Shown here: positions 1 through 5,234 of the stretch, piece by piece
Layout: the number at the start of each line of letters is the position of its first letter
Position numbering within the stretch: position 1 is the stretch's first letter
DNA from: Thermococcus sp.
Lineage (GTDB): Archaea > Methanobacteriota_B > Thermococci > Thermococcales > Thermococcaceae
Reading direction: 5' to 3'
Length of the DNA stretch: 8,391 nt
Assembly: GCA_011050175.1 (NCBI GenBank)
Contig: DRGF01000193.1
Span: forward strand, 1 to 8,391
Made by a program: the position numbers and the translations under genes
The notes under the pieces: generated by a model
Database searches by the model: none
What the model was told of the DNA's origin: nothing
Seen by the model: only the letters and a program-made list of their open reading frames with translations

Positions 1-205
<205 letters not shown>

Positions 206-206
206 G

Positions 207-223
207 CCCTTCTCCTTTCTTTC
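207..223 (+). terminator. pyrimidine-rich terminator after the GltD-like gene
   Basis: Directly after the TGA stop the coding strand is an unbroken run of C and T (207-223) with two TTTC pieces. Archaeal intrinsic termination in Thermococcales depends on U-rich tracts, often without a hairpin, so this is the likely 3' end. The tract is C-interrupted, so termination may be partial. Confidence 0.4.
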
Positions 224-271
224 ATATTATACCTCTGAGGCCAGTGTTTCTTCTGTCCTAAACTCGCGGTA

Positions 272-279
272 CTTTTATC
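272..279 (+). promoter_or_regulatory. TATA box for the C/D sRNA
   Basis: CTTTTATC at 272-279 resembles the Thermococcales TATA box. Its centre lies about 27 bases before base 303, where the C/D RNA should begin. The spacing fits an independent promoter for the RNA; read-through from the upstream gene is the alternative. Confidence 0.5.
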
Positions 280-300
280 AATATTCCCGAAGAACAGAAC

Positions 301-360
301 CCCGGCGATGAGGAACCCCAGAGTGGCTGACCCGTGATGACGGGCATACTGGCCGAGCCG
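301..360 (+). ncRNA. box C/D guide sRNA (2'-O-methylation guide)
   Basis: All four boxes of an archaeal C/D sRNA occur in order and at usual spacing: C box GCGATGA (305-311, one change from RTGATGA), D' box CTGA (327-330), a 3-base spacer, C' box GTGATGA (334-340, perfect), and D box CCGA (353-356, one change from CTGA). Guide 1 is 312-326 (15 bases before D') and guide 2 is 341-352 (12 bases before D, the typical length). The flanks CGGC (303-306) and GCCG (357-360) are complementary, although the 5' arm overlaps the C box. Such RNAs bind L7Ae, Nop5 and fibrillarin and direct ribose methylation of rRNA or tRNA at the base paired with the fifth guide position upstream of D or D'. That position is A in both guides (322 and 348), so the predicted targets are uridines. 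I could not identify the target sites. A TATA box at the right distance supports it. Confidence 0.8.
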
Positions 361-385
361 CTAAATTTGCGTAAGCTCGATAATT

Positions 386-1561
386 TCAGCCACCCATCTC
401 TCGTGAAATATTCCTCACAACTTCATCTATAATACTCCCTTTAAAATAAATCTCAGAGACCCGGATGAAATAGTTGTATTTCATCTCTAATTTTTTTACT
501 GGTCTCACTGCCCAAAGCCGCGGCCGCTCTTCGATCAACTTTTCCAGAACTATGCGGACTATCGAAAGCCGCCCAGTATTGTCATCTATAACAACATAGG
601 TGTTTCTCAGTGTTCCTACCGCCGTAGGGGCCGCACTTTGAAACATATAATCGATGTTAGAGACAATCACCTCGGGATCATGGATAATCTCGTCTGGATC
701 AAGTATCGGCCGAACTTCATAATCACGAGTAATAACATTCAGGAATTCCAGAGCTTCTTTCTCAATAGGCTTCGATGGTTTGAGGCCAGTGCTGGATTTG
801 TACCGGAGCAGGTACTCCGAGGTTTTTGGCTCAATCTCTGTGAGATCCTGAAACATAAAATCGAACAAGAAATGTGGCCCAATGATGTAATACATGCCAA
901 ATCCTAACCAGCTGGCATAGAATTTCAGCCGGTCTTTGCTATATTTTTTCTGAATTGCCTTTTCAAAGAATGATATATCGATGCTGAGGAGAGAGATTAA
1001 TACCGTAACCGCGAGATAGCCAAAGACTCCCGCTTCGAAGTTTGCTATCGTTGGTTTGAGATATTCAAGAGCCTCAACCCACCATAGCGAAAGCAGTTTA
1101 TAGAAAAGAAAATACAAAACAACAGCTGGAAAAAGGAGCCGCTCGAACTCTCTGAGGGCATCTAAAACCCACACCGAAATCGGGATTTTTATAAAGAATT
1201 TAGAGAGCTCCTCCCCCACTTCTCGTACTGCCTCGTCCATATCTACCGAAGGTTTTCTCATTAAGCTGACAACCATCTTCTTGAGGGCTTTGAAAATCGC
1301 TTCTCGTGCCTCTTTCATCCTCCCTCTACTTCTCCGTTTCAACCATTGGCGGAAAAGCAAGTATGCTCCCACAAAAATAGCTAACATGAGTATCCTGACC
1401 ATCATAGTCTCGGAGGGAAGTAACAAAACGACGAGCAATATGAAAGAATAGTAGAAAAATATTGCCTGTGCGGTTTTGAGTGCAGTAGTGAACTTTCGCC
1501 TGTCCCCCGCGACAATCCCAGTAAGCCCAACAATTTCTTCCAGAACCACCCTTTTGTCCAC
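386..1561 (-). CDS. hypothetical five-helix membrane protein
   Basis: I do not recognise this 391-residue protein. Hydrophobic stretches at about residues 31-49, 54-71, 141-162, 177-195 and 217-236 suggest five membrane spans. A basic, helical segment (about 72-135) lies between spans 2 and 3, and a soluble C-terminal part of about 150 residues (237-391) mixes predicted strands and charged helices. There is no signal-peptide cleavage pattern and no catalytic motif that I can name. The gene is much more AT-rich than its surroundings: by my count 19 of 60 bases are G or C at 421-480, against 37 of 60 at 4381-4440 in the antiporter operon. That suggests recent acquisition. The start taken is GTG at 1561. 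No ribosome site precedes it, but a TATA box at 1585-1591 would start the mRNA almost at this codon. A GTG at codon 5 (1549) is the alternative, with GGTGG just upstream. It stands alone; its 3' end faces the sRNA. Confidence 0.75.
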   Translation of the reverse strand: MDKRVVLEEIVGLTGIVAGDRRKFTTALKTAQAIFFYYSFILLVVLLLPSETMMVRILMLAIFVGAYLLFRQWLKRRSRGRMKEAREAIFKALKKMVVSLMRKPSVDMDEAVREVGEELSKFFIKIPISVWVLDALREFERLLFPAVVLYFLFYKLLSLWWVEALEYLKPTIANFEAGVFGYLAVTVLISLLSIDISFFEKAIQKKYSKDRLKFYASWLGFGMYYIIGPHFLFDFMFQDLTEIEPKTSEYLLRYKSSTGLKPSKPIEKEALEFLNVITRDYEVRPILDPDEIIHDPEVIVSNIDYMFQSAAPTAVGTLRNTYVVIDDNTGRLSIVRIVLEKLIEERPRLWAVRPVKKLEMKYNYFIRVSEIYFKGSIIDEVVRNISREMGG

Positions 1562-1584
1562 CCATAGTATTTTAATTCACTAAG

Positions 1585-1591
1585 TTTATAT
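1585..1591 (-). promoter_or_regulatory. TATA box of the membrane protein gene
   Basis: On the minus strand this reads ATATAAA. Its centre is about 27 bases from the GTG at 1561, so transcription should begin at or within a few bases of the start codon, giving a leaderless or nearly leaderless message. Confidence 0.55.
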
Positions 1592-1667
1592 CCGTATCTG
1601 CTACTAAGAAACAACTTAAAACAAAAACCCTAACCCCATAACTCAGAACGTCGATATATGGGCTAGA

Positions 1668-1853
1668 GTGAGTTGTGTGCAAAGAGTATTGCATAAAATC
1701 GCCGACACAACGATACAACAAATGGATGATATTCCGAAAATAACGAAAGCAATAAAAACTACAATGACAAAACAGAGCCGCAATGGGGAGCTCTATGAGT
1801 AACTTAATCGAATGGGGATTGACACTCGTGAATGGTTGAAACTCCTCAACTAG
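1668..1853 (+). pseudogene. decayed small reading frame
   Basis: The stretch between the membrane protein gene and the next minus-strand gene (1562-1937) has no convincing intact gene. One plus-strand frame is open from 1620 to a TAA at 1800-1802. It has possible GTG starts at 1668 or 1677 but no ATG start and no clear ribosome site. After the TAA the same frame continues for 16 more codons, including MGIDTREWLKLLN, to a TAG at 1851-1853. The peptide is hydrophilic and helix-like, and the second piece reads like the tail of a folded protein, so a gene broken by a nonsense change is possible. I cannot name a family, and a chance open frame in AT-rich DNA is almost as likely. Confidence 0.2.
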
Positions 1854-1869
1854 AATTGAAGAAAAGTGA

Positions 1870-1934
1870 GCGATGAAGACCTCTAGGGTATCTGAACCGC
1901 ACGATGAGCGGAAGATGATGAAAAGAAAGGACGG
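1870..1934 (+). ncRNA. incomplete box C/D-like sRNA candidate
   Basis: A C box GCGATGA (1870-1876), a 15-base gap, a D' box CTGA (1892-1895), a 5-base spacer and a C' box ACGATGA (1901-1907) repeat the layout of the C/D RNA at 301-360. No CTGA-like D box follows at the expected 10-13 bases; the nearest weak match is CGGA at 1931-1934. No TATA box stands 25-30 bases upstream. This is a degenerate guide RNA or a coincidence. Confidence 0.22.
1918..1931 (-). terminator. T-rich terminator after the 112-residue hypothetical gene
   Basis: Downstream of the TGA at 1938-1940 the minus strand reads TCCTTTCTTTTCAT. This pyrimidine/T tract is a typical Thermococcales termination signal, with no evident hairpin. 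Confidence 0.45.
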
Positions 1935-1937
1935 AGC

Positions 1938-2276
1938 TCACTCTTCCATTTCCTCGATCTCCTCCAGAATGTCCTCGAACTTCTTGAAGTCCTCGGTCTG
2001 GGCGAGGAGAGTTATGAAGTCGTCTATCTCCTTCTTCTCCAAGAACGCTCCGGCGAGGAGCTTTCCAGTGTAGCGGTTGTTCTTTATCTCCCAGAACATG
2101 TAGAACTCGGGGAAGCGGTCCTTTATCTTCCGGTAGGCAACGCCGTACTTCGACTCCTTGAGCGGGTTCTGTTCAAGGTAGAAGTGTCCGGGCTCGAGCT
2201 CTATCATGTGGAGAAGGGCACCGCGTTTTGTCTTAACAAGCTTCACCTTAACGTCCCATTCCTTCAGAACCTCCAT
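1938..2276 (-). CDS. small conserved-looking hypothetical protein
   Basis: The protein has 112 residues, starts MEVLKEWDVKVKLV, and has no membrane span or signal peptide. I do not recognise a family. The first 70 residues look strand-rich (KVKLVKTKRGALLHMIEL, then GHFYLEQNP and FPEFYMFWEI). The last 40 are helical and end in a very acidic tail (EDILEEIEEMEE), as is common for cytoplasmic proteins of hyperthermophiles. The ATG at 2276 was chosen because a longer frame reaching 2411 would overlap gcvH and lose the base composition of a real gene. Only a weak GGCGGT-like ribosome site precedes the ATG, and a TATA-like AAGTATTT lies about 28 bases upstream, so the message probably has a very short leader. 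It follows gcvH in the same direction after 70 bases containing a terminator and its own promoter, so the two are likely separate units. Confidence 0.75.
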   Translation of the reverse strand: MEVLKEWDVKVKLVKTKRGALLHMIELEPGHFYLEQNPLKESKYGVAYRKIKDRFPEFYMFWEIKNNRYTGKLLAGAFLEKKEIDDFITLLAQTEDFKKFEDILEEIEEMEE

Positions 2277-2299
2277 GAAACCGCCGAAGAAGATACGGC

Positions 2300-2309
2300 T
2301 GCAAATACT
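2300..2309 (-). promoter_or_regulatory. TATA-like element of the 112-residue hypothetical gene
   Basis: The minus strand reads TTAAGTATTT here, about 28 bases before the ATG at 2276. Its position fits a promoter giving a leader of only a few bases; the match to the TATA consensus is moderate. Confidence 0.35.
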
Positions 2310-2322
2310 TAAGGCTTCCGAG

Positions 2323-2338
2323 GGGAGAAGAGAAAAAT
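2323..2338 (-). terminator. T-rich terminator after gcvH
   Basis: Nine bases past the gcvH stop the minus strand carries TTTTTCTCTTCTCCCC. The five-T run and pyrimidine richness fit U-tract termination and separate gcvH from the next gene. Confidence 0.55.
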
Positions 2339-2346
2339 GAAGGCAA

Positions 2347-2751
2347 TCAGAGGCTCTTGAGGTACTCAGCGTAAGCCTCAGCGTCCATAAGCTCCTTGAG
2401 CTCCTCCTCAAGGTTGCTCGGCTTGATCTTGGCTATCCAGTTCTCGTAGGGGTCTTCGTTAAGGGCCTCGGGGCTGTCCTCAAGGGCCTCGTTGACCTCC
2501 ACGACCTCACCGCTGACCGGGGCGTAGACCTCGGAAACGGCCTTGACGCTCTCCAGCTCGCAGAGAACGTCGCCCTTGTTAACCTCAGTGCCGACCTCAG
2601 GAAGCTCGACGTAGGCAAGGTCGCCGAGCTCCTTCTGGGCGTAATCGCTTATACCGACGAGAACAGTACTGTCATCAAGAACCTGGACCCACTCGTGGTC
2701 CTTCGTGTAGTAAAGCCCCTCTTTGACCTTGTATTCGCCGACCTCAATCAT
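2347..2751 (-). CDS. gcvH: glycine cleavage system H protein
   Basis: GcvH is the lipoyl-carrying shuttle of the glycine cleavage system. It accepts the aminomethyl group from the P-protein, delivers it to the T-protein, and is re-oxidised by the L-protein, all in the cytoplasm. The 134 residues cover the full family length. N-terminal KEGLYYTKDHEW and VGISDYAQKELGDLAYVELP are family hallmarks, and the lipoyl hairpin ELESVKAVSEVYAPVSGEV places the modified lysine at residue 70. It ends with the usual helical region (EELKELMDAEAYAEYL). The ATG at 2751 was chosen because GGTGA lies five bases before it; GTG at 2760 and ATG at 2757 are in frame but overlap that ribosome site. A TATA box at 2783-2788 would give a leader of about ten bases. 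No other glycine cleavage gene is in the window, so its partners must be encoded elsewhere. No truncation or missing residue is seen. Confidence 0.96.
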   Translation of the reverse strand: MIEVGEYKVKEGLYYTKDHEWVQVLDDSTVLVGISDYAQKELGDLAYVELPEVGTEVNKGDVLCELESVKAVSEVYAPVSGEVVEVNEALEDSPEALNEDPYENWIAKIKPSNLEEELKELMDAEAYAEYLKSL

Positions 2752-2782
2752 GAACATCACCAGAACAGGTAGGGCTCCGGGG

Positions 2783-2794
2783 ATTTAAACCTTT
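2783..2794 (-). promoter_or_regulatory. gcvH promoter (BRE + TATA box)
   Basis: The minus strand reads GGAAAGGTTTAAATCC across this site: a purine-rich BRE-like GGAAAGG next to TTTAAA (2783-2788). The TATA centre is about 34 bases before the ATG at 2751, placing transcription start near 2760, just ahead of the GGTGA ribosome site. Confidence 0.6.
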
Positions 2795-2842
2795 CCATAA
2801 CGTTTCGACGGGAGCATTTGGGGCCGAGGTTCCGGGATAATG

Positions 2843-2860
2843 TTTCAGGTTTGCCTGAAA
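2843..2860. repeat. perfect inverted repeat 1 between divergent promoters
   Basis: TTTCAGG (2843-2849), a TTTG loop, and CCTGAAA (2854-2860) form a perfect 7-bp inverted repeat. It lies upstream of both the gcvH and the antiporter promoters, so it is unlikely to be part of either mRNA. A DNA operator is the simplest reading. It does not match the SurR (GTTn3AAC) or TrmBL1 (TATCACn5GTGATA) consensus. Confidence 0.5.
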
Positions 2861-2869
2861 GCCCCGAAG

Positions 2870-2893
2870 GAACTTCACACTTTTGTGGAGTTC
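2870..2893. repeat. inverted repeat 2 between divergent promoters
   Basis: GAACTTCACA (2870-2879), a CTTT loop, and TGTGGAGTTC (2884-2893) form a 10-bp inverted repeat with one mismatch, which would be a G-U pair in RNA. Its centre is 30 bp from that of the repeat at 2843-2860 and about 35 bp before the TATA box at 2914-2919. It could be an operator or an unrecognised RNA hairpin. Confidence 0.5.
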
Positions 2894-2912
2894 TGTCGAC
2901 AAATGCAAAACC

Positions 2913-2920
2913 GTTATAAC
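2913..2920 (+). promoter_or_regulatory. antiporter operon promoter TATA box
   Basis: GTTATAAC at 2913-2920, preceded by A-rich GCAAAACC, is a good TATA/BRE pair. Its centre is about 26 bases before the ATG at 2943, and no ribosome site lies between, so the eight-gene message is probably leaderless or nearly so. The element is itself a perfect 8-bp palindrome. Confidence 0.65.
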
Positions 2921-2942
2921 CCCCCACACCATAAATTACCAT

Positions 2943-3548
2943 ATGAGCCGCGTTCCCTTCTACCTGAAGGAAAGGCTTGAGGCCCTCCGGGAGAGGGTTC
3001 TCCGCGAGGAGTTCGAGGCCTCAAAGCTCCCCCCATGGGAGAGGGTAGTTCTCACGTGGGCAGTACTGATGACATTCTGGGTGGTCGTTTCCGGGAGCTT
3101 TAGCGCGAATAATCTTGCCCTGGGTGCGGTCGTTACGCTGATAATAGCCGCTTTCATGCGCGATCTCCTGACCGAGGACATAAGGCGGAGCGGCAACATA
3201 ATCGAAAAGCTCATTTACTTCGCCTTCATCTACCTCCCGCAGTACCTCGTGATAATGGCCTTCCGCCTGCTGGAGAGCAACCTGAAGGTGGCGAAGAACG
3301 TGATTTTCATGGACATCAACCCCGGGATCGTCAAAATAAAGACCGACCTCCACTCGGACACCGGCGTGACTATACTTGCCAACTCAATAACCCTCACGCC
3401 CGGCACCCTCACGCTGGACGTCAAAAAGAAGCTCGATGGGACGTACCTCTACATCCACTGGATAGACCTGGAGACCCTCAACCGCGAGAAGGCCGGAGAA
3501 AAGATAAAGGGGGACATCGAGGAATGGCTCAAGAAAGTCTTCTGGTGA
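2943..3548 (+). CDS. mnhE: Mrp/Mnh-type cation:proton antiporter subunit E (MbhA-like)
   Basis: First gene of the antiporter operon; 201 residues. Subunit E is a membrane component needed for assembly and function of Mrp Na+/H+ antiporters and corresponds to MbhA of the membrane-bound hydrogenase. Membrane spans fall at about 35-52, 56-72 and 88-109. A cytoplasmic domain follows with the family signature: INPGIVKIKTDLHSDTGVTI, then NSITLTPGTLTLDV (147-160) and YLYIHWID. The first 34 residues are a charged helix (KERLEALRERVLREEFEASK), longer than in the short bacterial E subunits. The ATG at 2943 was chosen because the TATA box sits about 26 bases before it; upstream extension to 2883 would run through the promoter. 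The stop overlaps the next gene, suggesting coupled translation. Confidence 0.93.
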   Translation: MSRVPFYLKERLEALRERVLREEFEASKLPPWERVVLTWAVLMTFWVVVSGSFSANNLALGAVVTLIIAAFMRDLLTEDIRRSGNIIEKLIYFAFIYLPQYLVIMAFRLLESNLKVAKNVIFMDINPGIVKIKTDLHSDTGVTILANSITLTPGTLTLDVKKKLDGTYLYIHWIDLETLNREKAGEKIKGDIEEWLKKVFW

Positions 3549-3796
3549 GCGCGTTCTACCTCCTCGTCTTCACGGCGATGCTGATAACCTATCGCGTGGT
3601 TAGGGGGCCAACCCTTCCCGACAGGGTGGTGGCTCTGAACGCGATAACCACAAAGGTGGTCGTCATAATAGCCGTGGTCTCAGTCATCAGAGGCGAATAC
3701 TACCTTGTTGACCTCGCGATAGTCCTGTTGATGGTGAACGCCGTCGGAGGGCTGATTCTGGCCAAATACATGGAGAGGAGGGCGTTGTATGATTGA
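3524..3796 (+). CDS. mnhF: Mrp/Mnh-type antiporter subunit F (MbhB-like)
   Basis: A 90-residue, three-span membrane protein of the MrpF/PhaF family, a small structural and ion-path subunit of the complex. The conserved loop GPTLPDRVVALNAITTK follows the first span, and the third span DLAIVLLMVNAVGGLILAKYM carries the conserved membrane Asp at its start. The start is uncertain. ATG at 3524 overlaps mnhE by 25 bases and has only a weak GGGGGA site upstream. GTG at 3545 would shorten the protein to 83 residues and give a GTGA 4-base overlap like others in this operon, but it has no ribosome site. Its end overlaps mnhG by 8 bases. Confidence 0.92.
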   Translation: MAQESLLVSAFYLLVFTAMLITYRVVRGPTLPDRVVALNAITTKVVVIIAVVSVIRGEYYLVDLAIVLLMVNAVGGLILAKYMERRALYD

Positions 3797-4103
3797 GATA
3801 ATTCTTATGCTGTTTGGAGGGGCCGTCATGCTCTTCGGAGCCCTTGGGATACTCCGCTTCCCGGACGTTTACACCAGACTCCACGCGGCTACGAAGTGCG
3901 ACACCGGTGGGGCAATGGGCATAATCCTCGCCCTGATTCTGATAATGGACGCCCCTGCGGTTGTAAGGGCCAAGTTTCTGGTGCTGGCCTTCCTGATAGC
4001 AATGATAAACCCCATGGTGAGCCATGCGATAGCCCGCGGGGCCTACAGGTATGGGGTGAAGCCGAAAGTAGTGGTGGACATGTATGCTTGGGACAATTCT
4101 TGA
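3789..4103 (+). CDS. mnhG: Mrp/Mnh-type antiporter subunit G (MbhC-like)
   Basis: A 104-residue protein with three spans (about 5-22, 41-55 and 61-80). It has the MrpG/PhaG signature FGALGILRFPDVYTRLHAAT followed by KCDTGG, which marks the loop after span 1. It belongs to the membrane core of the antiporter. The start ATG at 3789 is preceded by GAGGAGGG and overlaps the end of mnhF. The hydrophilic C-terminal tail (about 84-104) is ordinary for the family. Its end overlaps the DUF4040 gene by 20 bases. Confidence 0.93.
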   Translation: MIEIILMLFGGAVMLFGALGILRFPDVYTRLHAATKCDTGGAMGIILALILIMDAPAVVRAKFLVLAFLIAMINPMVSHAIARGAYRYGVKPKVVVDMYAWDNS

Positions 4104-4314
4104 CGTAGTCTTCATAGCAATGATAATACTGGCCATAGCCGTTGTTGAGGAAAAGAACCTGGTTAGTGCGGTCGTTAAATACTCACTCCTCAGCCTGCTG
4201 TTCGTGCTGGCCCTGTTCGAGCTCAACGCGCCGGACGTTGCTCTCTCGGCGATAGTGGTCGGCGCCATGGTGATAGGCGTCTTCCTCTTCACGATAGAGG
4301 AGGTGACGAGGTGA
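4084..4314 (+). CDS. DUF4040 / MbhD-like subunit (MrpA C-terminal piece)
   Basis: A 76-residue, three-span protein matching the DUF4040 segment that in bacterial MrpA lies in the C-terminal half and in archaeal Mbh-type modules is a separate gene, mbhD. The hallmark NAPDVALSAIVVGAMVIG (48-65) is present, with Glu46 and Asp51 kept. The acidic residue usual in related proteins (APDVA.xEA.VGA) is Ala56 here. The ATG at 4084 follows GGTGG with good spacing. In the Mrp and Mbh structures this piece lies near the proposed ion path between the antiporter-like and small subunits. It ends in GTGA shared with the next gene. Confidence 0.85.
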   Translation: MLGTILDVVFIAMIILAIAVVEEKNLVSAVVKYSLLSLLFVLALFELNAPDVALSAIVVGAMVIGVFLFTIEEVTR

Positions 4315-4553
4315 GGAAGGCCGCGGTGCTCCTAACCCTGGCCCTGGGAGCGTTCCTGCTCAGCCTGAGCTACTCCCCGGCCTACGGCGGGAGCTACGCC
4401 TATTACGTTGCCAACTGGGGCGAGATCGGGATACCCAACCTCGTCTCGGCAATCTTGGCCGGATGGAGGGCCTACGACAGCCTCGGCGAGGCGAGCCTCC
4501 TCTTCACCGCGGTCATAGGCTTCTACCTGCTCCTCGGGGGGAAGAAGAAGTGA
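4311..4553 (+). CDS. MbhE-like subunit (MrpA extreme C-terminal piece)
   Basis: An 80-residue protein with an N-terminal hydrophobic helix (about 4-20), a loop with YSPAYGGSYAYYVANWGEIG, and a second helix with WRAYDSLGEASLLFTA (52-67). The D-[ST]-LGE-xxxLFTA motif is that of MbhE and of the end of MrpA. The first helix looks like a signal sequence but is better read as a membrane span. The start is GTG at 4311, preceded by GAGGAGGTGA at four bases, one of the strongest ribosome sites in the operon. Together with the preceding gene it replaces only the C-terminal part of MrpA; the large NuoL-like domain is not encoded here. Confidence 0.85.
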   Translation: MRKAAVLLTLALGAFLLSLSYSPAYGGSYAYYVANWGEIGIPNLVSAILAGWRAYDSLGEASLLFTAVIGFYLLLGGKKK

Positions 4554-4951
4554 AGATGAGCGTGGTTGTGAGGACCACCACCAAGATGACGAGCCCGTTC
4601 CTGGTTACCTACGCGGCCTACATCATGCTCCACGGCCATTTGAGCCCGGGGGGCGGCTTCCAGGGAGGTGTGATTCTCGCGGTCGCCGTGATACTCCTCA
4701 TCACCTCCCATGGCTACAGAAAGGTCAGGAAAAAGTTCAAGTTCAACTGGGCGAGCCTGATCGAGAGCTCCGCCGGCGCCATGCTCGTCCTGCTGGGAAT
4801 CGCTGGAATAGCCTTCGGGGCGTTTTACTCCAATTTCCTGCCGACGGAGGGCGGCATAATCCTCCCCTTCAACATCATCGTTGGTCTTGAGGTCGGGGCC
4901 GCCTTCACGTTCGTCTTCTACATACTGCTGAGGTGGGTGGAAAGTGATTAG
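4550..4951 (+). CDS. mnhB: Mrp/Mnh-type antiporter subunit B (MbhF-like)
   Basis: A protein of 133 residues from GTG at 4550, or 131 from the in-frame ATG at 4556. GTG is preferred because GGGGGGA precedes it at usual spacing and it gives a GTGA overlap with the previous stop, as upstream in the operon. The MrpB signature HGHLSPGGGFQGG (28-40) is complete, and four spans are predicted (about 15-27, 41-54, 74-93, 106-127). The basic stretch YRKVRKKFKF lies between spans 2 and 3. The longer frame upstream to 4463 is only overlap with the preceding gene. Subunit B is a membrane component required for Na+/H+ antiport. Confidence 0.93.
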   Translation: MKMSVVVRTTTKMTSPFLVTYAAYIMLHGHLSPGGGFQGGVILAVAVILLITSHGYRKVRKKFKFNWASLIESSAGAMLVLLGIAGIAFGAFYSNFLPTEGGIILPFNIIVGLEVGAAFTFVFYILLRWVESD

Positions 4952-5234
4952 TCCCCAACAGGCTGGAGTGCTCATAATGCTCATAGGGATATACGGTCTG
5001 ATGGCCAAAAGGGAGCCAATAAAGTTAGTGCTCTCCATAAACGTGGTTTCCCTCGGCCTGGTTCTCTTCTTTATCGGCCTAGCGTACTCCCCCGAAAAGG
5101 ACGTCCCGATAATGCCGACCGACCCGGTCGACCCGCTCCCGGCGACGCTGATGCTGACAACACTCGTCGTTGACGTTGCCATAACGTCGCTCGCCCTGGC
5201 CATAATACTCCGCATGAGGAGGGACGGCTCATGA
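4944..5234 (+). CDS. mnhC: Mrp/Mnh-type antiporter subunit C (NuoK-like, MbhG-like)
   Basis: A 96-residue, three-span protein of the MrpC/NuoK family. Signatures are GIYGLMAKREPIKLVLSINV in spans 1-2 and DPLPATLMLTTLVVDVAITS (63-82) in span 3, matching the DPLPxALxLTxIVI motif. Asp77 lies within span 3, where homologues commonly have a small or neutral residue. The start is GTG at 4944, with GAGGTG upstream and an 8-base overlap with mnhB. The fold corresponds to the complex I subunit linking antiporter-like subunits to the small-subunit cluster. Confidence 0.92.
   Translation: MISPQQAGVLIMLIGIYGLMAKREPIKLVLSINVVSLGLVLFFIGLAYSPEKDVPIMPTDPVDPLPATLMLTTLVVDVAITSLALAIILRMRRDGS

Noticed and set aside
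361..385. Terminator between the sRNA and the membrane protein gene
   Set aside because: Neither strand shows a clear T tract here; only short AT-rich pieces are visible.
638..907. Plus-strand open frame inside the membrane protein gene
   Set aside because: It lies antisense to a longer frame with clear membrane spans, and has no promoter or ribosome site.
1834..1866. CRISPR-repeat-like sequence ending TAGAATTGAA, as in Pyrococcus repeats
   Set aside because: Only the last ten bases match from memory, the unit occurs once, and there are no spacers or cas genes.
2277..2411. N-terminal extension of the 1938-2276 gene up to base 2411
   Set aside because: It would overlap the gcvH 3' end, includes a T-rich terminator and a TATA-like element, and has low-complexity Ser/Arg/Leu composition typical of a shadow frame.
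2843..2920. SurR or TrmBL1 binding sites
   Set aside because: GTTATAAC has a two-base gap rather than the three of GTTn3AAC, and coincides with the TATA box; no TATCACn5GTGATA match is present.
2883..2942. Upstream start for mnhE at ATG 2883
   Set aside because: It would place the TATA box and half of an inverted repeat inside the coding sequence, and the added residues do not look like a membrane-protein N-terminus.
3687..5215. Long minus-strand open frames opposite the antiporter genes (3687-4292, 4523-5215)
   Set aside because: They are antisense to well-recognised membrane genes and have no family motifs; they result from G+C-rich codon use.
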